Source of the DNA: an uncultured Thiomonas sp.
GTDB lineage: Bacteria > Pseudomonadota > Gammaproteobacteria > Burkholderiales > Burkholderiaceae_C
Length of the DNA: 12,689 bases
Direction of reading: 5' to 3'
Assembly: GCA_937927695.1 (NCBI GenBank)
Contig: CALBRU010000185.1
Span: 1 to 12,689 of the forward strand
Program-made: the position numbers and the translations under genes
The notes under the pieces: model-generated
What the model was told of the DNA's origin: nothing
What the model saw: the letters and a program-made list of their open reading frames with translations, nothing else
Database searches by the model: none
In this document: positions 1 to 5,196 of the stretch, piece after piece
Layout of the letters: every line of letters starts with the position of its first letter
Position numbering within the stretch: position 1 is the first letter of the stretch

Positions 1-447
1 CTGGCCATCTCCGAACTGATCGGGGAACTGGTAGAGCAAGGCAAGTTGCCGTTGCGCGGCGATGCGCACCAGACCCTGATGTTCCACGATGCCTGCAAAC
101 TCGGCCGACACGGCGGTGTATTCGAGCAGCCGCGACTCGCTCTGCGCGCCACGGGCGCTGAGTTGTGCGAACCGCGGGATAGCGAAGAAATGAACTGGTG
201 CTGCGGCGGCGGTGCGGGCGGATTTTTGATCAACCGTGCGGCACCCCTGCGTGCGCAAGCTTTTGCCATCAAGCGGGCGCAGGTGGACAACAGCGACGCT
301 CAGGCCATCGTCACTTCGTGCGGCAGTTGCCGACTCAACTTCCTGGCCGGGGCGGAGCAAACCGAATGGGACAAGCCTGTGCTCAGCCTGGTCGAACTCA
401 TTGCGCACAACCTCGTGGATCATCCCTCGCAGCAATCGCCGTCCTGA
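1..447 (+). CDS. CCG-domain iron-sulfur protein, C-terminal part (HdrB/GlpC/LldE type)
   Basis: The reading frame is open from the first base, so the 5' end lies outside the window and only the last 148 codons are visible. They carry one complete cysteine-rich CCG domain: Cys at codon 32 (DACKLGRHGG), the Cys-Cys pair at codons 67-68 (NWCCGGGAGG) and a CxxC at codons 107-110 (SCGSC). This pattern binds a [4Fe-4S] or noncubane cluster in heterodisulfide reductase subunit B/D, glycolate oxidase GlcF, lactate utilisation LldE and GlpC. Such proteins pass electrons between a flavin dehydrogenase or quinone pool and a thiol or other acceptor. The ferredoxin-like half and the partner genes that would separate these subfamilies are not in view, so no symbol is given. 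The gene ends about 30 bp before a hairpin terminator and converges on the transporter gene. Confidence 0.85.
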   Translation: MAISELIGELVEQGKLPLRGDAHQTLMFHDACKLGRHGGVFEQPRLALRATGAELCEPRDSEEMNWCCGGGAGGFLINRAAPLRAQAFAIKRAQVDNSDAQAIVTSCGSCRLNFLAGAEQTEWDKPVLSLVELIAHNLVDHPSQQSPS

Positions 448-475
448 TCCGCGCAGGAGGCCGGCGAATTAAAAG

Positions 476-499
476 AAAAGCCCGCGTCAGCGGGCTTTT
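476..499. terminator. Bidirectional intrinsic terminator between converging genes
   Basis: A perfect 10-bp stem (AAAAGCCCGC at 476-485, GCGGGCTTTT at 490-499) closes on a GTCA tetraloop. The A-run on the left arm and T-run on the right arm mean that both strands read as a GC stem followed by U residues. It lies between the iron-sulfur protein stop (447) and the transporter stop (551) and can end transcription from both sides. Confidence 0.85.
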
Positions 500-550
500 C
501 CATTGCGCGAGTCTGCCCTCGGCCCCGAAAGGCCAAGGGACATGTTCCGG

Positions 551-2212
551 TCAGTCTGCCGCGTAGATGTCGCGATCTTTGGTTTCAGGCAGGAAGAACA
601 GGCCGATGACAAAGGTGCCCGCAGCAATGATGACGGGGTACCACAGGCCGTAATAGATGTTGCCGTTCTGCGCCACCAGAGCGAAGGCGATGGTGGGCAG
701 CAGACCGCCGAACCAGCCGTTGCCAATGTGATAGGGCAGGCTCATCGAGGTGTAGCGGATGCGGGTCGGGAACAACTCGACCAGCGCCGCTGCAATCGGG
801 CCGTACACCATGGTGACGAAAATCACCAGCAGCGCCAGGATAGCGATCACCATCGGTAAGTTCATCTGCGCCGGGTCGGCCTTGGTGGGGTAGCCCGCAG
901 ACTTGAGCGCGGCGCCGATTTCCTTCTTCAGCGCAGCCTCCTTGGCCTTGAATTCATCGGGCGGCAAATCCTTGGCGCCGACCACGGTGATGGTCTTGTC
1001 GCCAATCTGAATGACCGCCGGGCCCGTGCCAGACACGGTGTTGTAGTTGGCCGAGTTGGCCGCCAGCATCTGCTTGGCGATGTCGCAGGAGGAGGTGAAC
1101 TTCGCCGTGCCGGTGGGGTTGAACTGGAAGGTGCACTGCGATTGATCGACCGTGAGCGTGACCGGCGAGTTTTGCACCGCCCGATACAGCGCCGGGTTGG
1201 CGTAGTGGGTGAGCGCCTGGAACAGCGGGAAGTAGGTCAGCGCAGCAATCGCACAGCCAGCCAGGATGATGGGCTTGCGGCCAATTTTGTCTGAAAGGGA
1301 GCCGAACACGACAAAGAACGGCGTGCCGATGAGCAGCGCGGCGGCGATCAGCAGATTGGCCGTCACCGCATCGACCTTGAGCGTCTGCGTGAGGAAAAAC
1401 AGCGCGTAGAACTGCCCCGTGTACCAGACCACGGCCTGGCCGGCCACCAAGCCCAGCAGGGCGAGGATGACGTACTTCAGATTGCCCCAGCGCGCAAACG
1501 CCTCGGTCAGCGGCGCCTTGGACGCCTTGCCATCGGCCTTCATTTTGATGAAGGCAGGAGACTCGTTGAGCTTGAGGCGAATCCAGACCGATACGGCGAG
1601 CAGGGCGATGGAAACAAGGAAAGGCACACGCCAGCCCCAAGCGTTGAACGCGTCTTCGCCCAGCAGGGTACGGGTGCCGAGAATGACCAACAGCGACAGG
1701 AACAGCCCCAGTGTGGCCGTGGTCTGAATCCACGAGGTGTAGGCGCCGCGCTTGTTGGCAGGCGCGTGTTCAGCGACATAAGTAGCGGCGCCGCCGTATT
1801 CCCCGCCAAGCGCCAGGCCTTGCAGCAGACGCAGCGCGATGAGAATGACCGGTGCAGCCGCGCCGATGGCCGCATAGTTGGGCAGCACGCCGACGATGAA
1901 CGTCGACAGACCCATGATCAGAATGGTGACGAGGAAGGTGTACTTGCGGCCGATCATGTCACCCAGTCGTCCAAACACCAGGGCGCCAAACGGTCGCACG
2001 ATGAAGCCTGCGGCAAACGCCAGCAGCGCGAAGATGAACGCCGATCCCGCGTCCAGCCCGGCGAAGAACTGCTTGGCGATGATGGCCGCCAGCGAGCCGT
2101 AGAGGTAGAAGTCGTACCACTCGAATACCGTGCCGAGCGATGAGGCGAAGATCACCTTCTTCTCGCCCGCCGTCATGGGGCGCGCTTTTGCGCCCATTGC
2201 AATGGAAGCCAT
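551..2212 (-). CDS. MHS-family MFS transporter with large periplasmic insertion
   Basis: An inner-membrane proton-coupled symporter of 553 residues in the metabolite:H+ symporter branch of the major facilitator superfamily (relatives carry alpha-ketoglutarate, shikimate, proline/betaine and other organic acids). Family marks are TVFEWYDFYLYG in helix 1 (residues 28-39), the loop 2-3 motif GRLGDMIGRK (81-90), its second-half copy SLSDKIGRK (305-313) and the C-terminal LPETKDRDI. Members usually have about 430-450 residues; the excess is a hydrophilic stretch of roughly 115 residues (about 336-452) between predicted helices 9 and 10, which topology places in the periplasm. It contains two cysteines (C360, C376) that could form a disulfide. 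The ATG at 2212 is chosen over an upstream in-frame ATG (2284) because an AGGAG sits 8 nt before it and the extra 24 residues look non-coding (Arg/Pro-rich). Substrate unknown. Confidence 0.88.
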   Translation of the reverse strand: MASIAMGAKARPMTAGEKKVIFASSLGTVFEWYDFYLYGSLAAIIAKQFFAGLDAGSAFIFALLAFAAGFIVRPFGALVFGRLGDMIGRKYTFLVTILIMGLSTFIVGVLPNYAAIGAAAPVILIALRLLQGLALGGEYGGAATYVAEHAPANKRGAYTSWIQTTATLGLFLSLLVILGTRTLLGEDAFNAWGWRVPFLVSIALLAVSVWIRLKLNESPAFIKMKADGKASKAPLTEAFARWGNLKYVILALLGLVAGQAVVWYTGQFYALFFLTQTLKVDAVTANLLIAAALLIGTPFFVVFGSLSDKIGRKPIILAGCAIAALTYFPLFQALTHYANPALYRAVQNSPVTLTVDQSQCTFQFNPTGTAKFTSSCDIAKQMLAANSANYNTVSGTGPAVIQIGDKTITVVGAKDLPPDEFKAKEAALKKEIGAALKSAGYPTKADPAQMNLPMVIAILALLVIFVTMVYGPIAAALVELFPTRIRYTSMSLPYHIGNGWFGGLLPTIAFALVAQNGNIYYGLWYPVIIAAGTFVIGLFFLPETKDRDIYAAD

Positions 2213-2220
2213 GCTCAAGT

Positions 2221-2225
2221 CTCCT
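2221..2225 (-). promoter_or_regulatory. Ribosome binding site deciding the transporter start
   Basis: AGGAG on the minus strand, 8 nt before the ATG at 2212. No comparable sequence precedes the in-frame ATG at 2284, which favours the shorter protein. Confidence 0.7.
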
Positions 2226-2342
2226 GGATGTGGACGTGGGCGTGGCGTCGCTGCTGGGTCTTCCACCCGAGGCCCGCAACGCAACGCATCAACCCCGCGG
2301 CGCCAATGTGTTACAGCACGTCACGGGGATGACGGATTGTTT

Positions 2343-2367
2343 TCAGCCTAGCTGACCATGGGCTGAC
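2343..2367. promoter_or_regulatory. Candidate operator upstream of the transporter
   Basis: TCAGC-CTA-GCTGA forms a perfect 5-3-5 inverted repeat (2343-2355), and the half-site GCTGAC recurs 11 bp further on (2351-2356 and 2362-2367), about one helical turn apart. It lies about 130 bp upstream of the transporter ATG, a plausible place for a regulator site. The regulator is unknown and the arms are short, so chance cannot be excluded. Confidence 0.3.
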
Positions 2368-2520
2368 AGTCTGGCGGATGAAAATCTAGGGAAAACACGA
2401 AGCTGCAGCGCAGCAATTTCAGGGCCGCACACCTTTCTTGCAAGTTCAATCGCCTTAAATGACTCGTATCCGAACATTGTTGCATTGCAGTATTCCCGCA
2501 TACGTCAAAGCGTGTGGACG

Positions 2521-2547
2521 AAAAAAAACCGGCACAAGGCCGGTTTT
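2521..2547 (-). terminator. Intrinsic terminator of the rhodanese gene
   Basis: A 9-bp stem (2525-2533 with 2539-2547, core CCGGC/GCCGG) with a 5-nt loop is followed on the minus strand by eight T residues (A-run 2521-2528 on the plus strand). It begins 18 nt after the rhodanese stop codon and should separate that transcript from the downstream transporter. Confidence 0.88.
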
Positions 2548-2565
2548 CTGGGGCTGCGGACTGGC

Positions 2566-3540
2566 TCAGCCAGGCAGGCCCACGGTGGGGTTGCCGAGGT
2601 TGGTCCACTCGTTCATCGAACCGGCGTAAAGCTTGGAATTCTTGTTGCCCAGAATTTCATGCACCACGAACCAGGCGCCCGAGGCCAGGTGGCCAGTGTT
2701 GCAGTAGGTGGTCGTCGGCGCGTTGTCGCTGATGTTGAAGTCGTGGAAGATCTTCTTGTAGTCGGCTGCGCTCATGAACATGGCCGCGCCATGATCATCC
2801 TTGACGATGGCGTCGATCGGGAACGACTTAGCGCCAGGCAGGTGGCCCGCGGTCTTGTTGATCGGCTTCTTGGCGATGCCAAGGTATTGGGCCGTCGGGC
2901 GGGCGTCGATGAATTGCTCCGTACCGCTCTTCACCCCCTCCTTGACCTCATTCAAGCCGGCCAACAGCGCCTTGTCTTCGCCCGTGGCTTTCCAGTCACC
3001 CATTTTCTTGGGCGCGGGCTTGATGCTCACCGGATAGCCGGCATTGATCCAGGCGTTGGTGCCGCCGTTGAGGATGGCGATCTGGTCGGCGGGCACGCCG
3101 AAATAGCGCATCTGGAAGTACAGGCGAGTGCCGCGGTCCATGGCGAACACGGCGTTGCCGGTCGGCACGATGACGTAGGGCTTGCCGCTGTTCACGCCCG
3201 CCGCGTCCATAACCTTGGTGAAGTATTCAGCGGTCGGCATCATGGCCTTGAGCTTGACGCCGTCGACTGTGCGCTCTTCACGAATGTCGTTGAAGTTCAC
3301 CAGATCAGCGCCCGCAATATGGCCGCCGCTCTTTTTCACAAAATGGTTTTTGCCCATGACCGGCTCTTCGTCATAGGCTTTCATGCTGCCGCCGCCACGA
3401 ATATCGATGACGGTGACGTCGCTCTGGTGCGCCTTCAGCCACTGGGGCGTGACCAGCGGGCCGGGCACGTTCATGGCAAAAGCGGCGTGGGCTGCGCCCA
3501 TTCCAATGGCGGCTGCGATCAGGGTTTTGGCAAGTTTCAT
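2566..3540 (-). CDS. Exported tandem-domain rhodanese (thiosulfate sulfurtransferase family)
   Basis: A 324-residue protein made of two rhodanese domains, expected to move sulfane sulfur from thiosulfate or a persulfide donor to a thiol or cyanide acceptor. An N-terminal signal peptide (KLAKTLIAAAIGMGAAHAAFA, predicted cut after A22) places it in the periplasm. The N-terminal domain (about 29-172) has the folds VIDIRGGG (44-51) and ILNGGTNAWINAGYP (156-170), but its active loop reads VIVPTGNAVFAMDRG with no cysteine, as usual for the inactive half. The C-terminal domain (about 190-315) has FIDARP (210-215), AGHLPGA (231-237) and the catalytic loop YCNTGHLASG, with C280 the only cysteine in the protein. 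The ATG at 3540 is preceded by GAGGAG with a 4-nt gap and gives a clean signal peptide; the upstream extension to 3672 is Arg/Pro-rich and unlikely. It is monocistronic, with its own terminator downstream. Confidence 0.9.
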   Translation of the reverse strand: MKLAKTLIAAAIGMGAAHAAFAMNVPGPLVTPQWLKAHQSDVTVIDIRGGGSMKAYDEEPVMGKNHFVKKSGGHIAGADLVNFNDIREERTVDGVKLKAMMPTAEYFTKVMDAAGVNSGKPYVIVPTGNAVFAMDRGTRLYFQMRYFGVPADQIAILNGGTNAWINAGYPVSIKPAPKKMGDWKATGEDKALLAGLNEVKEGVKSGTEQFIDARPTAQYLGIAKKPINKTAGHLPGAKSFPIDAIVKDDHGAAMFMSAADYKKIFHDFNISDNAPTTTYCNTGHLASGAWFVVHEILGNKNSKLYAGSMNEWTNLGNPTVGLPG

Positions 3541-3544
3541 TTGG

Positions 3545-3550
3545 CTCCTC
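3545..3550 (-). promoter_or_regulatory. Ribosome binding site of the rhodanese gene
   Basis: GAGGAG on the minus strand, four bases before the ATG at 3540. It fixes the start at the signal peptide rather than at the upstream in-frame start at 3672. Confidence 0.75.
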
Positions 3551-3694
3551 ACGAGGTTGGTTTCTTCGCCGATCTCAGTAGTCAGCGATGGATTGGCGCC
3601 GCACCGACCGACCGGTCTGCGCGGCACTGCATGCGCCACCCGCAACCAGACTCGGCGCGGGCGGTACGACATTCGATGGATGCTTGTTTTCAGC

Positions 3695-3724
3695 GCAGCG
3701 GCGAAACAAATGAAACGCCGCTGC
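3695..3724. repeat. Perfect 9-bp inverted repeat upstream of the rhodanese gene
   Basis: GCAGCGGCG (3695-3703) and CGCCGCTGC (3716-3724) flank a 12-nt A-rich spacer. As RNA this is a strong GC stem. No T-tract follows directly on either strand, so it is not a standard terminator; it could be a leader hairpin for the rhodanese mRNA or a protein-binding site. Confidence 0.5.
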
Positions 3725-3762
3725 AGGATGTCTCCAGATCGTTGTTTTTTCCTCAGCTCTCC

Positions 3763-3782
3763 GGTGCTTTGATCTCAGCACC
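3763..3782. repeat. Perfect 6-bp inverted repeat upstream of the rhodanese gene
   Basis: GGTGCT (3763-3768) and AGCACC (3777-3782) with an 8-nt spacer, about 40 bp beyond the stronger repeat at 3695-3724. The 20-bp overall size suits a dimeric regulator, but the site is not recognised. Confidence 0.35.
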
Positions 3783-4131
3783 ACAGTGCACTCCCTGCTC
3801 AATGGGGCGGCGTCATCCGGGGTACAACCGCATCACGCCTGGCCAAGCCTTACAGCAACGAGGAGCAAAACTTGGATGACTGCACTTTAAGCAGATGTCA
3901 ACGCGGAAACTAGGGCCAGTATGTATCAACTGTGACCTGGCGTATCGACGGCGCGATTTCCGGCGCACCGGACATTCTGTGCAAAAAATCACACTTAGCT
4001 GAATACAAGCGTAAAGCGGCCCGCACATTCCTAGACCGACCCTGAGCCTGATTTTTAAAGTCCTTCTTCATGGCTGGCGGCCACCGCCCCGGCATGTTGC
4101 GTTCACAACCTCTCTCAAAAAAGGACAACTC

Positions 4132-4593
4132 ATGGGACTTCTCGCTTGGCTGCGCCGCCACGACCTCGGTCTGCTTCCCGCCACCGACACTCACCTGGCC
4201 CCCGAGATCGACCCGGAAGAAGACCACTTCGACGGGCTCTATCTGGGGCAGGCGGTGCAAGGCCATCTCAACTGGAAAAAGCGCCTCAAGGCCATCATCG
4301 TCGAGGGTCAGCAAGATGATGTGGACATCGCCTCGGTCGCCGTGGACGATCAGTGCGCTCTGGGCCAATGGCTGCATGGGCGCGCCAAGGGCCGATACGG
4401 GCACCTGCCCGAATATGCGCGCCTGCGCAAGATGCACGCCGAGTTCCACCTCGCTGCGGCGCAAGTGCTGCTCAACAGCCGCAACGCCCAGCGCGAAGAA
4501 GCCGAAAAATTGTTGCGCGGCCCGTTCAGCGCTCTGTCCGATCAGGTTCAGCTGGAACTGGTGCGGTTTTACGCCGCGGCGCGGCCGAATTGA
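4132..4593 (+). CDS. Stand-alone CZB (chemoreceptor zinc-binding) domain protein
   Basis: A 153-residue cytoplasmic protein with no signal peptide or membrane helix. Residues about 38-112 match the CZB domain, a four-helix zinc site first described in chemoreceptors and the diguanylate cyclase DgcZ. The pattern is visible in full: H45 in GHLNWKKRL, C75 in QCALGQWLHG, then H102 and H106 in KMHAEFH, the 3-His/1-Cys ligand set. Residues 1-37 and the C-terminal helix (about 117-150) carry no known domain. No receptor, GGDEF or other output domain is fused, so it may act on a partner encoded elsewhere as a zinc- or redox-responsive modulator; that is inference. The ATG at 4132 has AAGGA six bases upstream. 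It runs in the same direction as mscL, 134 bp away. Confidence 0.82.
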   Translation: MGLLAWLRRHDLGLLPATDTHLAPEIDPEEDHFDGLYLGQAVQGHLNWKKRLKAIIVEGQQDDVDIASVAVDDQCALGQWLHGRAKGRYGHLPEYARLRKMHAEFHLAAAQVLLNSRNAQREEAEKLLRGPFSALSDQVQLELVRFYAAARPN

Positions 4594-4618
4594 TCGCGCC
4601 CGGGCGATAGACTGTAAA
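4590..4618 (+). promoter_or_regulatory. Candidate sigma-70 promoter for mscL
   Basis: TTGATC (4590-4595) and TGTAAA (4613-4618) are separated by exactly 17 bp, each matching 4 of 6 consensus positions. The -35 overlaps the CZB stop codon, and the pair sits about 110 bp upstream of the mscL ATG. Correct spacing and position support it; the modest hexamers limit confidence. Confidence 0.35.
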
Positions 4619-4727
4619 AAACCCGCCAAAAAGGGGTGCGGCGCTAGGGAATTGCCAAATTTTCCCGCAAAATCCGCGCCGTGCGTGAGGCATTCACGCT
4701 CTTCCCCCACCTGTTGAGGAGCCCGGT

Positions 4728-5150
4728 ATGTCCCTGATGAAAGATTTCAAAGAGTTTGCCGTCAAAGGCAATGTGATCGACCTGGCCGTTGCCGTGATCA
4801 TCGGCGGCGCGTTCGGCAAGATCGTCGAATCGCTGGTCGGTGATGTCATCATGCCCATTGTTGGCGCGGTCATCGGCAAACTTGATTTCTCCAATCTGTT
4901 CATCGTCCTGGGCAAGGTGCCCGCCGGTACCGAAATAACCCTGGCGGCGCTCAAAAAAGCGGGCGTGCCGGTGCTGGCGTATGGCAGCTTCATCACCGTG
5001 GCCGTGAACTTCATCATCCTGGCCTTCATCATTTTCATGATGGTGCGCATGATTTCCAAGCTCAAGCACGCCGAGCCGCCGGCCCCTCCCGCACCCACGC
5101 CGGAAGACACCGTGCTGCTGCGCGAAATTCGCGACGCGCTGAAAAAGTAA
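4728..5150 (+). CDS. mscL: Large-conductance mechanosensitive channel MscL
   Basis: A 140-residue inner-membrane protein that forms a homopentameric pore opened by membrane tension, releasing solutes on hypo-osmotic shock. It follows the family layout and usual length: N-terminal amphipathic helix MSLMKDFKEFAVKGN, first membrane helix with the pore-lining VIDLAVAVIIGGAFGKIV (residues 16-33), the conserved GDVIMPIVG (38-46), a periplasmic loop (about 51-84), second helix YGSFITVAVNFIILAFIIFM (85-104), a proline-rich linker and the C-terminal bundle helix with LLREIRDAL (130-138). The ATG at 4728 is used because GAGGAG (4716-4721) is six bases upstream and the N-terminus aligns with the usual MscL start; the Met at residue 4 is less likely. 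It converges on the histidine kinase gene. Confidence 0.97.
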   Translation: MSLMKDFKEFAVKGNVIDLAVAVIIGGAFGKIVESLVGDVIMPIVGAVIGKLDFSNLFIVLGKVPAGTEITLAALKKAGVPVLAYGSFITVAVNFIILAFIIFMMVRMISKLKHAEPPAPPAPTPEDTVLLREIRDALKK

Positions 5151-5165
5151 ACCGGAGTCGTTACT

Positions 5166-5196
5166 TTCCCCGCAGGCGATCAAGCCTGCCGGGGAA
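5166..5196. repeat. Long hairpin between converging mscL and kinase genes
   Basis: TTCCCCGCAGGC (5166-5177) pairs with GCCTGCCGGGGAA (5184-5196) with a single bulged C and a 6-nt loop, giving about 12 bp of mostly GC stem. It contains the TGA of the kinase gene (5180-5182). Neither side carries a proper T-tract, so it may be a weak or factor-assisted bidirectional terminator or an mRNA 3' end stabiliser. Confidence 0.55.

Larger units (their letters stand above)
2213..2520. other. Intergenic leader of the transporter gene
   Basis: There is no credible gene here. On the minus strand this is the upstream region of the transporter. I see no convincing sigma-70 pair; the nearest is TTGCAA with GAAATT 17 bp later around 2415-2445, a weak -10. 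The clearest structure is the inverted/direct repeat cluster at 2343-2367, listed separately. Confidence 0.5.
3541..4131. other. Divergent intergenic region with inverted repeats
   Basis: A 591-bp stretch between the leftward rhodanese and the rightward CZB gene, locally richer in A and T than its surroundings. No frame in it has a protein I recognise or a convincing start; the long frames crossing it are antisense to neighbouring genes. It should hold both divergent promoters, but I find no clear -35/-10 pair. A TTGACA reads leftward at about 3897-3902 but lacks a good -10 partner. Two perfect inverted repeats (3695-3724 and 3763-3782) and a looser one (arms GGCGT/ACGCC, 3809-3839) lie in the upstream region of the rhodanese gene. 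Confidence 0.6.

Noticed and set aside
2281..2320. A possible sigma-54 promoter (TTGGCGCC... TTGATGC) before the transporter
   Set aside because: The GG and GC elements are not at the required 10-bp spacing.
2485..3879. A 464-codon open frame on the plus strand
   Set aside because: It lies antisense to the well-supported rhodanese gene, has a low-complexity composition and matches no family; long antisense frames are common in GC-rich DNA.
3721..3900. A known riboswitch (TPP or SAM class) upstream of the rhodanese gene
   Set aside because: The hairpins do not carry the conserved core sequences of these classes as far as I can see by eye.
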